NCBI GenBank assembly: GCA_963674835.2
Contig: CAXXKC010000003.1
Span: 806,001 to 870,000 of the forward strand
Direction of reading: 5' to 3'
Length of the DNA stretch: 64,000 nt
From: G963674835 sp963674835
Lineage (GTDB): Bacteria; Planctomycetota; Planctomycetia; Pirellulales; Thermoguttaceae
Part shown: piece after piece, positions 35,003 to 44,789 of the stretch
How the letters are laid out: the number at the start of each line of letters is the position of its first letter
Position numbering within the stretch: position 1 is the stretch's first letter
Notes under the pieces: model-generated
Seen by the model: only the letters and a program-made list of their open reading frames with translations
Database searches by the model: none
Told to the model about the DNA's origin: nothing
Position numbers and translations under genes: made by a program

Positions 35003-36247
35003 ATGATCCTCACCATCGTCATCCTGGCCCTGATCAAAATCGCCTTGGTCCTATTCGGCCTCATGACGGCGGCGGCCTATCTCGTCCTCCTCGAGCGACG
35101 CATGGCCGCCTGGATCCAGGACCGCCGCGGCCCCAATCGCGTCGGCATTCCCCTCACCCGCATCCGCCTCTTCGGCCTCGGCCAACCGCTCGCCGACGGC
35201 GTCAAATTCCTCTTCAAGGAAGAATTCACTCCCGCCCAAGTCGACCGGCTGCTCTACTTCCTCGCCCCCACGATCATCTTCGTCGCCGCGCTGTCCGCCT
35301 TCGCCGTCATCCCCTTCGGCAGCGTCCTGCCCGGCTTTCTCCAGTGCTTCGGCATCAAAGAGTCCATCCCGCTTGTCATCGCCCCCGGCATCGACGTCGG
35401 CATCGTCTACGTCTTCGCCGCCAACGCCATCGCCGTCTACGGCCTCCTCCTCGGCAGTTGGGCCAGCAACAGCAAGTATTCGTTCCTCGGCGGACTGCGC
35501 AGCGGCGCCCAACTGATCTCCTACGAAATCCCCCTCGGGCTCGGCATCCTCGGCGTTATCCTCGCCACCGGTTCGCTCCAATTGGAAACGGTCATCCGCC
35601 AGCAGGCCCTCACCGGCGTCTGGAATGTCCTCCTCCAGCCTCTCGGCTTCGTCGTCTTCCTCACAGCCGCCGGCGCCGAGGCCACGCGGCTCCCCTTCGA
35701 CCTCCCCGAAGCCGAGCAGGAACTCGTCGGCGGCTACCACACCGAATACTCAGGCATCAAGCTCATGATGTACTTGGTTGCCGAGTTCCTCCATCTCATC
35801 ACGGCCTCGTTCCTCATCGTCATCCTCTACCTCGGCGGCTGGCACTTCTGGGGACTCACCGGCAGTGCCGAGGCGGCCAGTTGGCCGATCGCCCTCCTCC
35901 GCATCGTCATCATGCTCGCCAAGGTGCTCCTGGTCATCCTCTTCTTCATGATCGCCCGCTGGAGTTGGCCCCGCTTCCGTTTCGACCAATTGATGAACGT
36001 CGCCTGGATGGCCATGATTCCCCTTGGGCTGGTCAACGTCGTGGCCGTCGCCGTTTGGATCGAATTCGGCGGAAGCGTCTCCCGCGACCTCGGCATCTCG
36101 CATGAGCTTGCCGCGGCCATTTTCGGCTGGATCGTGGCGATCGTCGCCTGGCTGGTCTTGGTGTTGGTCGCGCCCACCAACGCCGACAACCGCCCCCGCC
36201 TGCAGTCGACGCTCGCCTTGGACGACTCCGAGGAGACCGCCCCATGA
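35003..36247 (+). CDS. nuoH: NADH-quinone oxidoreductase subunit H
   Basis: Membrane subunit that forms the quinone tunnel and links the two arms; 414 residues with about eight to nine helices. Signatures: ERRMAAWIQDRRGPNRVG, the acidic quinone-loop region ending PLADGVKFLFKEEFTP, and RLPFDLPEAEQELVGGYHTEYSG with its conserved Glu pair. The C-terminal extension after the last helix is short and polar. It ends in a four-base ATGA overlap with nuoI. Confidence 0.98.
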   Translation: MILTIVILALIKIALVLFGLMTAAAYLVLLERRMAAWIQDRRGPNRVGIPLTRIRLFGLGQPLADGVKFLFKEEFTPAQVDRLLYFLAPTIIFVAALSAFAVIPFGSVLPGFLQCFGIKESIPLVIAPGIDVGIVYVFAANAIAVYGLLLGSWASNSKYSFLGGLRSGAQLISYEIPLGLGILGVILATGSLQLETVIRQQALTGVWNVLLQPLGFVVFLTAAGAEATRLPFDLPEAEQELVGGYHTEYSGIKLMMYLVAEFLHLITASFLIVILYLGGWHFWGLTGSAEAASWPIALLRIVIMLAKVLLVILFFMIARWSWPRFRFDQLMNVAWMAMIPLGLVNVVAVAVWIEFGGSVSRDLGISHELAAAIFGWIVAIVAWLVLVLVAPTNADNRPRLQSTLALDDSEETAP

Positions 36248-36792
36248 AACCCGACGACAAGAACATCCACTGGGTCTCCGAGCCCAAGCTCGGCCTCTCC
36301 GGCAAGACATATCTCTCGCTCCTCCTACAGGGATTCGCCACCACCCTCAAACACCTCTTCCGCCCCAAGATCACCGTCCAGTTCCCCGAACAGCCCCACG
36401 AAATCCCCGATCCCCTCATCTATCGCGGCGTGCACCGGCTCAATCGCGACGAGCAGGGCCGCGTCAAATGCGTCGCCTGCTTCCTTTGCGCCACGGCCTG
36501 CCCCGCCCATTGCATCGACATCGTGGCCGCCGAGAGCCCCTGGCCCGACCGCGAAAAGTACCCGCAAAGCTTTACCATCGACGAGCTCCGCTGTATCTAC
36601 TGCGGCATGTGCGAAGAGGCCTGCCCCGTCGACGCCATCGAGTTGACGAGCCTCTACGACATGACCGGCAAGAGCCGCGAGGAAATGGTCTTCGACAAGC
36701 AGAAACTCTTAAGCGTCTACGACGAAACCAAGGATTCCGAGCCCATGCGTTCCGCCCGTCCGACCACCCCCGATCCAGGAGCCTCGCCGTGA
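36244..36792 (+). CDS. nuoI: NADH-quinone oxidoreductase subunit I
   Basis: The ferredoxin-like 23 kDa-type subunit with clusters N6a and N6b; 182 residues. Two [4Fe-4S] motifs are plain: CVACFLCATACPAHC and CIYCGMCEEACPVDA. An amphipathic N-terminal region (LLLQGFATTLKHLFRPKITVQFPE) docks on the membrane arm. The tail is Pro/Ser-rich. It overlaps both neighbours by four bases. Confidence 0.98.
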   Translation: MKPDDKNIHWVSEPKLGLSGKTYLSLLLQGFATTLKHLFRPKITVQFPEQPHEIPDPLIYRGVHRLNRDEQGRVKCVACFLCATACPAHCIDIVAAESPWPDREKYPQSFTIDELRCIYCGMCEEACPVDAIELTSLYDMTGKSREEMVFDKQKLLSVYDETKDSEPMRSARPTTPDPGASP

Positions 36793-37556
36793 TCGGTCCC
36801 CACTGGATCCTCATCGCTGCCACGCTCCTTGGCGCCGCCGCCCTCTGGCTCCTCTTGCCCCCGTCGCGCCCGGCCGCGCGCCGCACCGGCGTCCTGCTCG
36901 GTGTCATCAGCCTGGGCCTCTTGGGCTCTCAAGTTCCCCGGCTTGGCAACTGGTCGGCCGATACCGTCCTCGTCGTCCTCTCCGTGGTGACCGTCGTTTC
37001 TGCCACCGCCGCCATCACGCTCCGCAATCCCATCTACTGCGCCGTTTGGTTCGGCCTCACCCTCACCGGCACGGCCGGCCTGCTCTTGCTCGAAGGGGCC
37101 GAATTCCTCGCCGTGGCCACCATCATCGTTTACGCCGGTGCCATCCTCGTCACCTTCCTCTTTCTGCTCATGCTGGCCGATCCCGCAGGCCGCGCCCATT
37201 ACGACCGCACCACCTGGGAAGCCGCCGTCTCGGCCGTCGTCGGTGCCGTGATCGTCGGCATCCTCTCCATCACCACCGTCGGTGTCCTCCGCACTCCGCC
37301 GCCCGAACTTCTCGCCGCCGAGGCCACGCCCGCCCAGCTGGCCGGCGGCGTCCTCGCCGAACCGCACGTCCGCGGCCTCGGGCTGGCGCTTTTCGAGCAG
37401 CACCTCGTCGCCGTCGAGGTCGTCGGCATCCTCCTGCTCATCGCCCTGGTCGGCGCCGCCGCCATCGTCGCTCAAGGCCACGCCAAACCGGCCCCGGTCG
37501 AACCGCCCGACGCTCCGCCCCACTCCGCACCCCCGCACACGGAGCAACGCTCATGA
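36789..37556 (+). CDS. nuoJ: NADH-quinone oxidoreductase subunit J
   Basis: Membrane subunit with five predicted helices; 255 residues from a GTG whose G lies in the nuoI stop overlap (GTGA). The conserved pi-bulge helix appears as LAVATIIVYAGAILVTFLFLLML. Two periplasmic/cytoplasmic loops are Ala- and Pro-rich, and the C-terminal 20 residues are Pro/His-rich, making it longer than the typical 170-200 residues. Confidence 0.95.
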   Translation: MIGPHWILIAATLLGAAALWLLLPPSRPAARRTGVLLGVISLGLLGSQVPRLGNWSADTVLVVLSVVTVVSATAAITLRNPIYCAVWFGLTLTGTAGLLLLEGAEFLAVATIIVYAGAILVTFLFLLMLADPAGRAHYDRTTWEAAVSAVVGAVIVGILSITTVGVLRTPPPELLAAEATPAQLAGGVLAEPHVRGLGLALFEQHLVAVEVVGILLLIALVGAAAIVAQGHAKPAPVEPPDAPPHSAPPHTEQRS

Positions 37557-38005
37557 CCGGTTACGAGCTCCACCTGCTGACCAACATGCTGGTCGTCGGC
37601 GCCCTCCTCTTCGGCATCGGCGCGGTCGGCTTCATGTGCCGCCGCAACATGATCGTCATGTTCCTGGCTGCCGAGATGATGCTCCAGGGCGTTTCGCTCA
37701 GCCTGGTCGCCTGGGGCCGTTACAACAACAACCTCGATGGCCAAGTCCTCGTCATCTTCATCATCGCCGTGGCCGCCTGTGAGGCCGCCCTTGCCCTCGC
37801 TCTCATTCTCATGCTCTTCCGCCGCCGCGGCACCCTCGACGTGGCCGTCTGGCAGCAACTCCGCGAATCCAGCGTGCCGCCCCACGTCGACCGCCATCCG
37901 CCCCAGGAGCCCTCCGAGCCGCCTCCCTCCTGGCCCACGCTCACGCCCGCCGGCGTGCAACCCAAGATCCCTCCCGAACAAACCGACTGTCGCAGCCATG
38001 TTTAG
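37553..38005 (+). CDS. nuoK: NADH-quinone oxidoreductase subunit K
   Basis: Small antiporter-associated membrane subunit; 150 residues, against about 100 in most bacteria. The core three helices carry the conserved acidic residues in MFLAAEMMLQGVSLSLVAW and AACEAALALALILMLFRR. The extra 45 to 50 residues are a Pro-rich hydrophilic tail (HPPQEPSEPPPSWPTLTP). It starts at the ATG overlapping the nuoJ stop, and its end overlaps the nuoL start by eight bases. Confidence 0.96.
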   Translation: MTGYELHLLTNMLVVGALLFGIGAVGFMCRRNMIVMFLAAEMMLQGVSLSLVAWGRYNNNLDGQVLVIFIIAVAACEAALALALILMLFRRRGTLDVAVWQQLRESSVPPHVDRHPPQEPSEPPPSWPTLTPAGVQPKIPPEQTDCRSHV

Positions 38006-40061
38006 CGTCCCCGTATTGCTGGTGCTCGTTCCTGCCTTGCCGCTGGCGGCCTGCGTGCTGACCGCCGCGCTCGGCAAGAGCGTCCTCCGCCGCCACAGCC
38101 ACTGGCCGACGGTCGCCGGCATCGGCCTCTCCTTCCTAGTCAGCCTGGCCCTCCTGGCGACCGTCCGGCAAGACATCAGCCACTCGCCCGAGCGACCCGG
38201 CCACATCGGCTACGAGCGCATCGTTCGCCTCTGGACTTGGGCCGACGTCGACGACGCCTACCGCACCCACGAGCCCTCGCCCCAGCCGCGCGAGGCCCAG
38301 CCCCTCGCCTTCGCCGTCGACGTCAGCCTCCGCGCCGATCCGCTCACGGTAATCATGCTCGTCACCGTCACGTTTATTTCCTTCCTCGTGGCCGTCTACT
38401 CGATCGGCTACATGCACGACGACCCCGGCTACTGGCGATTCTTCACCTACATCGCCCTGTTCGTCTTCTCCATGACGATGCTCGTTTCGGTGAGCAACTT
38501 CCTCCTGCTCTACGTCTTCTGGGAGGCGGTCGGTCTGTGCAGCTACCTGCTCATCGGCTTCTGGTTTCAGAAACCGGCCGCCGCGGCCGCCGGAAAGAAG
38601 GCTTTTCTCGTCAACCGCATCGGCGACTTCGGATTCGCCCTCGGCGTCTTCCTCATCTGGACGACCTACGGCACGCTCAACTTCCACGATACAACCTCCG
38701 GCGACCTCGCCACCTTCGGCGTCCTCGGCCAATGGCGGCTGGCCCACCCCGAGCTGTTCATCTCCGGTGGCGTGGCCACGGCTATTTGCCTGCTCTTGTT
38801 TTTGGGCGCCTGCGGCAAAAGCGCCCAGTTCCCGTTGCACATCTGGCTCCCCGACGCCATGGAAGGCCCCACGCCCGTCAGCGCCCTGATCCACGCGGCC
38901 ACCATGGTCACGGCCGGCGTCTACCTGGTCGCCCGCTGCTCGCCGCTGTTCGTCGCTTCCGGCGATGCCTTCGCCGTCGTGGCCGCCATCGGCGGATTCA
39001 CCGCCCTGCTGGCCGCGCTCATCGCCCTCACCCAAACCGACCTCAAGCGCATCCTTGCCTATTCCACGATCAGCCAGCTCGGTTACATGTTCCTCGGCCT
39101 CGGCGCCGGCACGCTCGTCGGCATCACCGCCGGCATGTTCCACCTGTTCACCCACGCCTTCTTCAAAGCCCTTCTCTTCCTCGGTGCCGGCAGCGTCATG
39201 CACGCCATGGGCGGCGTGATCGACATCCGTCGTTTCGGCGGCCTACGGCATCGACTCCCCACAACCTACTGGACCTTCCTCGTCGGCTGCTTGGCCCTGG
39301 CCGCCTTCCCTGGCTTCTCCGGCTTCTTTAGCAAGGACGAAATCCTCGTCGCCCTCCAGCAACGGGCCCTCCACACTCCGTCCCAAACCCTCTACAGCAT
39401 CCTGGCCGTGGCGGCATCCTTCACCGCCCTGCTGACCGTCATCTACACCTTCCGCGCGTTCCTCCTCACCTTCCATGGTGAAGAACGGATTCCGCCCGAG
39501 GCCGGCTCGCACGCCCACGAGTCGCCCCGCGTCATGACCGTCCCGCTAATCATCCTTGCCGCCGGCGCGGCCGTGCTCGGCGCCTGGTTCTTCGCCACCG
39601 AAGGCTTCGGAGAGTTCCTCGAACACACCCCGTCGCTGGCCTACGCGGCCTGGCGCCCCGACGTCGCCGCCGAGGCCGCAACCCTCCACCTTAAGGTCAT
39701 GCTCCTTAGCGCCGGCATCGCCGTCGTCGGCCTCGCCGCCACTTGGATCCTCTATTCGCGGCGCTGGCTCGTCCAGCAGCTCCAATTCCTCATGAAGGGC
39801 CTCGGCCTCTATCAACTCTCCTTCGGAAAGTTCTTCATCGACCAGATCTACCAGGCCCTCATCGTCGCGCCGCTCGCGCGTCTCGCCGACGCCTGCGCCT
39901 GGGTCGACCGCCGCATCATCGACGGCCTCGTCGACTTCGTCGGACAAATCCCGCAGGGCGCCGGCTCCCTGCTTCGCTCGCTCCAGTCCGGTCTCGTGCC
40001 CTTCTACGCCCTGGCGATGGTGCTGGGAGTCCTCGTACTGATTGTCGCCTTGCTCACCTGA
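37998..40061 (+). CDS. nuoL: NADH-quinone oxidoreductase subunit L
   Basis: The distal proton-pumping antiporter-like subunit; 687 residues with some 16 hydrophobic segments. Signatures: LLYVFWEAVGLCSYLLIGFW with the key Glu, FPLHIWLPDAMEGPTPVSAL with the lipid-facing His/Pro region, TDLKRILAYSTISQLGYM with the pumping Lys, and FSGFFSKDEIL. A C-terminal lateral helix follows the last core helices. The start lies just inside nuoK and has no strong ribosome site, suggesting translational coupling. Confidence 0.98.
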   Translation: MFSVPVLLVLVPALPLAACVLTAALGKSVLRRHSHWPTVAGIGLSFLVSLALLATVRQDISHSPERPGHIGYERIVRLWTWADVDDAYRTHEPSPQPREAQPLAFAVDVSLRADPLTVIMLVTVTFISFLVAVYSIGYMHDDPGYWRFFTYIALFVFSMTMLVSVSNFLLLYVFWEAVGLCSYLLIGFWFQKPAAAAAGKKAFLVNRIGDFGFALGVFLIWTTYGTLNFHDTTSGDLATFGVLGQWRLAHPELFISGGVATAICLLLFLGACGKSAQFPLHIWLPDAMEGPTPVSALIHAATMVTAGVYLVARCSPLFVASGDAFAVVAAIGGFTALLAALIALTQTDLKRILAYSTISQLGYMFLGLGAGTLVGITAGMFHLFTHAFFKALLFLGAGSVMHAMGGVIDIRRFGGLRHRLPTTYWTFLVGCLALAAFPGFSGFFSKDEILVALQQRALHTPSQTLYSILAVAASFTALLTVIYTFRAFLLTFHGEERIPPEAGSHAHESPRVMTVPLIILAAGAAVLGAWFFATEGFGEFLEHTPSLAYAAWRPDVAAEAATLHLKVMLLSAGIAVVGLAATWILYSRRWLVQQLQFLMKGLGLYQLSFGKFFIDQIYQALIVAPLARLADACAWVDRRIIDGLVDFVGQIPQGAGSLLRSLQSGLVPFYALAMVLGVLVLIVALLT

Positions 40062-40069
40062 GGTTCGTA

Positions 40070-41800
40070 ATGTTCACCGCGCAATCGGCCCTGCTTCTGG
40101 CGACTCTGCTCCTGCCGGTGGTCGGCATGCTGCTGGCGGGCACCGGCCGTCGCCGCGCGCGGCAAACCGCCCTGGCCGCCACCGTCGCCGCCTTCGTCCT
40201 GGCCGTCCTCCTCATCGCCCGGTTCCTCGACCAACCGCGCGGCACCGAGCCATTTGCCACGATCGATTGGGCATGGCTCGGCGGCATCCACTCCGCGGTC
40301 GATATCCGCTTCCACATCGCTCTGGACGGCCTCAGTCTCTGGTTCTTTGGACTGACCACCCTGTTGATGGTCGTCGCCGTGCTCGTCAGTTGGGAAGCCA
40401 TCCGCGAACAGGCGCCCACCTACTATCGCCTCCTCCTGCTGCTAGAAACCGGCATGCTCGGCGTCTTCGTCGCCCGCGACATCATCCTCTTCTACGTCTT
40501 CTTCGAGTTCACGCTCATCCCGCTGTTCTTCCTCATCGGACTCTGGGGTAGCGAGCAGCGCCGCTACGCCGCCGCCAAGTTCTTCCTCTTCACCCTGGCC
40601 GGTAGCCTCCTCACGTTTCTCGGATTGCTGGCCATCGTCCTCTGGAATTACTACGGCTCACCCCACGGCCAGATGACCTTTTCCATCCCGCAGTTGACCG
40701 CCGACCTCCAACAGCGCCCCCTGCCCCACACCGTACAGCTCGCCGTCTTCCTCGCCCTCTTCGCCGGATTCGCCATCAAGGTGCCGCTCGTTCCCCTGCA
40801 TACCTGGCTCCCGCTGGCCCACGTCCAGGCGCCGACTGCCGGAAGCGTGATCCTCGCCGGCGTGCTCCTCAAGATCGGCACCTACGGCTTCGTCCGCTTC
40901 AGCGTCGCCATGCTCCCCCAGGCCGCCGCAACCGCCATGCCCTGGATCCTCTGGCTGGCCGTCGCCGGAATTATCTTCGGTGCGCTCGTCGCCCTGGCAC
41001 AGCAAGACATGAAGCGCCTCATCGCCTACTCCAGCGTCAGCCACATGGGCTTCTGCATGCTCGGCGTCTTCGCCCTCAACCGCCTCGCCATGCAGGGTGG
41101 CGTGCTCCAGATGATCAGTCATGGGCTGGCTACCGGCGGCCTCTTCGCCTTGGTCGGCATGCTCTACGAGCGCTACCACACCCGCCAGATCCGCGACATG
41201 CAGGGCATCGCCCAACGGCTCCCCGTTCTCGCCGCCTTCATGCTCGTCATGACCTTCGCCAGCATCGGCCTGCCTGGCCTCAGTGGTTTCGCCGGCGAGT
41301 TCCTCCTCTTGCTCGGCATGTTCCAACGCGCATGGGCCGACGCGCCGACCGCCTGGGCAATCCAACTCCGCATCATCTCCGTCCTGGCCGTCGCCGGCGT
41401 CGTCCTTGGAGCCTGGTACATGCTCAAGCTCGTCCAGGACGTCTTCTTCGGCCCTCTGCGCGAGCCCGCCTACCACGACGATCCCCAGCACGCCCCTCCG
41501 TCCGACCTCTGCTGGCGCGAGATCGCCGCCCTCACTCCGCTGACCGCCGTTATCCTCTGGATCGGCCTCCATCCAAACTTCTTCCTCCAACCCATGGCCC
41601 CCACCCTCGATCAAATCCTCGCCCCAGCCCAACACCAGACCGACGCAATCACTCACAATTCACCCCTCGCTCCCAGCCACCTCGCCTGTAGCACAGCCGC
41701 CCCCGGCTGTGCCGGCCGTCCTCCTGCAATATCTCAAACACCCACCGGCCCATCCGCCATGCCCCAACCTCTCCCGCCGTCGAAAGGGTGGCCTCAGTGA
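40070..41800 (+). CDS. nuoM: NADH-quinone oxidoreductase subunit M
   Basis: Second antiporter-like pump; 576 residues with about 14 helices, started by TGAGG six bases before the ATG. Key motifs: FYVFFEFTLIPLFFLIGLWG with the pumping Glu, VPLVPLHTWLPLAHVQAPTAGS, QQDMKRLIAYSSVSHMGF, and GLPGLSGFAGEFLLL. The last 50 residues are not family-like. They include the stretch CSTAAPGCAG, which is the translation of a GTAGCACAGCC repeat element inserted in frame, followed by a Pro-rich end. The conserved enzyme core is untouched. Confidence 0.97.
   Translation: MFTAQSALLLATLLLPVVGMLLAGTGRRRARQTALAATVAAFVLAVLLIARFLDQPRGTEPFATIDWAWLGGIHSAVDIRFHIALDGLSLWFFGLTTLLMVVAVLVSWEAIREQAPTYYRLLLLLETGMLGVFVARDIILFYVFFEFTLIPLFFLIGLWGSEQRRYAAAKFFLFTLAGSLLTFLGLLAIVLWNYYGSPHGQMTFSIPQLTADLQQRPLPHTVQLAVFLALFAGFAIKVPLVPLHTWLPLAHVQAPTAGSVILAGVLLKIGTYGFVRFSVAMLPQAAATAMPWILWLAVAGIIFGALVALAQQDMKRLIAYSSVSHMGFCMLGVFALNRLAMQGGVLQMISHGLATGGLFALVGMLYERYHTRQIRDMQGIAQRLPVLAAFMLVMTFASIGLPGLSGFAGEFLLLLGMFQRAWADAPTAWAIQLRIISVLAVAGVVLGAWYMLKLVQDVFFGPLREPAYHDDPQHAPPSDLCWREIAALTPLTAVILWIGLHPNFFLQPMAPTLDQILAPAQHQTDAITHNSPLAPSHLACSTAAPGCAGRPPAISQTPTGPSAMPQPLPPSKGWPQ
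41688..41713. repeat. Interspersed inverted repeat lying inside the nuoM 3' end
   Basis: A perfect copy of GTAGCACAGCCGCCCCCGG plus CTGTGCC, identical to the copy at 26549-26574. It is read through in frame near the nuoM C-terminus. Confidence 0.95.
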
Positions 41801-43440
41801 CTGAAACAATTGTCCTGCTCACACCCGAGATCGTGTTGGCCGCCGTGGCGATCCTCATCTGCATGGCAGGTGCCTTCTTCAATACCAAAACGCCCTGGAG
41901 CTGGATCGCTCTGGCCGGTGTCCTCGGCGCCGCCCTGGCGATGGTCATCGTAGGCGACCACGGCGTCTCCTCCTCAACCCTCGAGGTCGACGCTCTCGCC
42001 CGCTACGCGCGCTGGTTGGCCCTGGGCGTGGGCGGCCTCCTCGTCCTGCTCACCTCGCGCCCCCTTAGCACCTCCGGCACCTCTGAATACACTGGCTCGC
42101 TCCTCCTGGTGATCGCCGGCACGATGTTGGTCTCCTCCGCCGGCAACCTTGTCCTGCTCTTCGTCGGCCTCGAGTTGATCTCCATCCCCACGTATATCCT
42201 CCTCTTCCTCGGACGCCACGACACGCCCTCGCGCGAGGCGGCTGCCAAGTACTTCTTCCTCAGCATCCTCGCCTCGGCCATTCTCCTCTACGGCTTCAGC
42301 TTCCTCTACGGCGTCACCGGATCGATGGACCTGCGCGCCCTCCGTCAAATCTCCGCCGCTCAGGCCGCCAAGGCTGCCGCGCTCGGGCCGCTGGCCAACA
42401 TTGCGCTCGTGCTCATCGTCGCCGGGCTCGGATTCCGTATCACGGCCGTCCCTTTCCACTTCTACGCCCCCGACGTCTACCAGGGCACCACCCACGGCAA
42501 CGCCGGCCTACTGTCGATCGTCCCCAAGATCGCCGGCTTCGTCGTCCTGCTCCGTCTGTTGGATGCCCTGGTTACGCTCCCCGACCTGCGTCAACACGCC
42601 TGGCAAATCGTCCTCGGCCTCTCCATCGTCACCATGACCCTCGGCAACGTGCTCGCCCTCTGGCAGCACAACATCCGCCGGCTCATGGCCTATTCCTCGA
42701 TCGCCCATGCCGGCTACCTACTCATCGCCCTGGCCGTCTTCCTCGCCCCGGGCCCCGGCACCGCCGGCCCCTGGAACGGCACCGGCGCGCTGCTGTTCTA
42801 CCTGGTCGTCTACGCCGTGGCCACCGTCGGAACTTTCGCCGTGCTGGCCGCGCTCGGCGACGGCGACGCGCAGCTCGACGGCATCGACGAACTGGCCGGC
42901 CTCGGCTGGACCGGTGGTTTCCTGCGCCCGATGCTGGCGTGGTGCCTCGTCGTGTTCATGTTCAGCCTCGCCGGCATTCCCCCGCTGGCCGGCTTCTGGG
43001 GCAAACTGGCCGTCTTCGCCAGCGCGCTGGTCGCCGGCGGCCGCCACGACGCCGCCCAGCCCTGGTTCATCGCCCTGGCGATCGTCGGAGTCCTCAATGC
43101 CGCGGTGGCCGCAGCCTACTACCTGCGGATCGTGGGCGTCATGTTCTTCCGCCTCCCCCTGGCTACGCCCGCCGTTCGAAGCGACGCCCGGCCCGCGCGT
43201 TTCGCCGCCGTCCTCTGCGCTCTGCTCGTTCTCGGCATCGGCTTGGGCCCCGGACCATGGCTCCGCAATGCCCAGCGAGCCACCACCGTTCACCCCGCAA
43301 CCGCTCCGGTCGCAAGCCGCCCGGCGCCCTCGAGCCCTGCTTCCACGGTGCTCTGCAAATCGCTTGGTTCCGACACAAGTCTCCCCCAACCGCAACGTGA
43401 AATCCCATGCCGCGCCCACGTGCCAATACTGCCGGATTGA
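41797..43440 (+). CDS. nuoN: NADH-quinone oxidoreductase subunit N
   Basis: Third antiporter-like pump; about 547 residues. The GTG at 41797 is preferred: it makes the GTGA overlap with the nuoM stop seen elsewhere in this operon and has AAAGG nine bases upstream. GTG 41788 is the alternative. Motifs: VLLFVGLELISIPTYIL with the key Glu, AVPFHFYAPDVYQGTTHGNAG (the canonical NuoN loop), HNIRRLMAYSSIAHAGY and GIPPLAGFWGKL. A polar C-terminal tail of about 50 residues overlaps the following regulator gene by 34 bases. Confidence 0.97.
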   Translation: MTETIVLLTPEIVLAAVAILICMAGAFFNTKTPWSWIALAGVLGAALAMVIVGDHGVSSSTLEVDALARYARWLALGVGGLLVLLTSRPLSTSGTSEYTGSLLLVIAGTMLVSSAGNLVLLFVGLELISIPTYILLFLGRHDTPSREAAAKYFFLSILASAILLYGFSFLYGVTGSMDLRALRQISAAQAAKAAALGPLANIALVLIVAGLGFRITAVPFHFYAPDVYQGTTHGNAGLLSIVPKIAGFVVLLRLLDALVTLPDLRQHAWQIVLGLSIVTMTLGNVLALWQHNIRRLMAYSSIAHAGYLLIALAVFLAPGPGTAGPWNGTGALLFYLVVYAVATVGTFAVLAALGDGDAQLDGIDELAGLGWTGGFLRPMLAWCLVVFMFSLAGIPPLAGFWGKLAVFASALVAGGRHDAAQPWFIALAIVGVLNAAVAAAYYLRIVGVMFFRLPLATPAVRSDARPARFAAVLCALLVLGIGLGPGPWLRNAQRATTVHPATAPVASRPAPSSPASTVLCKSLGSDTSLPQPQREIPCRAHVPILPD

Positions 43441-44789
43441 GCCGGTTGCTCGGCTCGCTCTCCGAACCGGTCTACCTCTTGGACAACCGGCACACGATCG
43501 TCTTTTGCAACGATGCCTGCCTCGACTGGGTTGGGCAAAACCCCGACGACCTCCTCGGCCAGCGCTGCGCCTACCATTCGAGCGTCTCTGTCACCGGCCC
43601 CGAAGCCGTGGCCGCCGGCCTCTGTCCGCCCCCCGCCGCCTGGCAGCATCGTCAGTCGACCGCCGTGGTCGCCTGCACCGATACGGCTGGCCATGTGCAT
43701 CGCCGCCGCGCGCAGACCGTGCTCCTCGGGGACGACGCCGACGAACCTGCCGGCCTCATCGTGATCGTAGCCGCCGACGATGCGTCGCCCGACGACGCGC
43801 CCCCCGAGTCCCCGCCCGACGAAGCCGAACAGCTCCACCAGCGCGTCCGCGCCTTTCACGCCGCCGCCCTGGCGCGCTCGAGCATTGATCGGCTCGTCGG
43901 CGACAGCCCGGCCATGCGTCTCGCCCGGTCCCAGGTAGAGCTTGCCATCGGCAGCCGCGCCACCGTCCTCGTCGTCGGCCCCTCCGGCAGTGGCCGCCAG
44001 TCGATCGCCGACGCCATCCACTACGGCAACCGCACCGAGCCGCGTGGCACCCTCATCCCCATCGCTTGCTCCGTGCTCGGCGCAGAGCTCATCCAGTCGA
44101 CGCTTGGCGCCGTGGCCAACAAGACCACCCTCGGCGAGAAGGCCGCCACCAGCACACTACTGCTCAGCGACGCCGACCTCCTCCCCGTCGAAATCCAAGG
44201 CCCCGCCACAACGATCCTCGCCGCACGCTCCTTCCCCTTGCGCATCGTCGCCACGTCGCGGCAGTCGCTTGTCCAGTTGGCCCAGCAAGGCCAGTACCGT
44301 GCCGATCTCGCCGCAGCCTTGAGCACGCTGGTGATCCAACTGCTGCCGCTGGCCGAGCGCCGCCAGGACATTCCGCTGCTGGCCCAACTCTTCCTCGAAG
44401 AGATCAACGCCCACAGCCCGCGGCAACGGTCCGGCTTCACGTCCGAAGCCCTCGACTGCCTCGCCGCCTATCCCTGGCCCGGCAACGTCGACGAGTTGAT
44501 CCTCATGGTCTCCGAATCGCACGCCCGCGCCGACGGCCCCGAGGTCGACGTGACCGCGCTGCCCGAGCGAATCCACCTGGCGACCTCCGCCGCCGCCCAC
44601 CCTCGCCCTGTCGAGCAGCGCATCGTCCTCGAAGACTTCCTCGGTCGAATCGAACGCGAGCTCATCGGCCGCGCGATCGCCCGCGCCAAAGGAAACAAGA
44701 CCAAAGCCGCCAAACTATTGGGTATGACGCGCCCGCGACTCTACCGCCGTCTGGTCCAGCTCGGCTTCGAACAACCGGATGGACGTTAA
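43407..44789 (+). CDS. Degenerate sigma-54-activator-like protein (PAS, AAA+ remnant, Fis-type HTH)
   Basis: 460 residues. A PAS-like domain (about 10-125: EPVYLLDNRHTIVFCNDACLDWVG) is followed by a region aligned with the sigma-54 AAA+ domain (about 160-400), then a Fis-type helix-turn-helix (GNKTKAAKLLGMTRPRLYRR). The AAA+ part is damaged at every key point. Walker A reads GPSGSGRQS with Arg197 for the essential Lys. The GAFTGA loop is missing; LIQSTLGAVANKTTLGEKA occupies that position. Walker B has become LLLSDADLL. WPGN (357-360) remains. It therefore should bind DNA but not activate sigma-54 by ATP hydrolysis. It overlaps nuoN and the next gene, so it belongs to the nuo transcript. Confidence 0.85.
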   Translation: MPRPRANTAGLSRLLGSLSEPVYLLDNRHTIVFCNDACLDWVGQNPDDLLGQRCAYHSSVSVTGPEAVAAGLCPPPAAWQHRQSTAVVACTDTAGHVHRRRAQTVLLGDDADEPAGLIVIVAADDASPDDAPPESPPDEAEQLHQRVRAFHAAALARSSIDRLVGDSPAMRLARSQVELAIGSRATVLVVGPSGSGRQSIADAIHYGNRTEPRGTLIPIACSVLGAELIQSTLGAVANKTTLGEKAATSTLLLSDADLLPVEIQGPATTILAARSFPLRIVATSRQSLVQLAQQGQYRADLAAALSTLVIQLLPLAERRQDIPLLAQLFLEEINAHSPRQRSGFTSEALDCLAAYPWPGNVDELILMVSESHARADGPEVDVTALPERIHLATSAAAHPRPVEQRIVLEDFLGRIERELIGRAIARAKGNKTKAAKLLGMTRPRLYRRLVQLGFEQPDGR

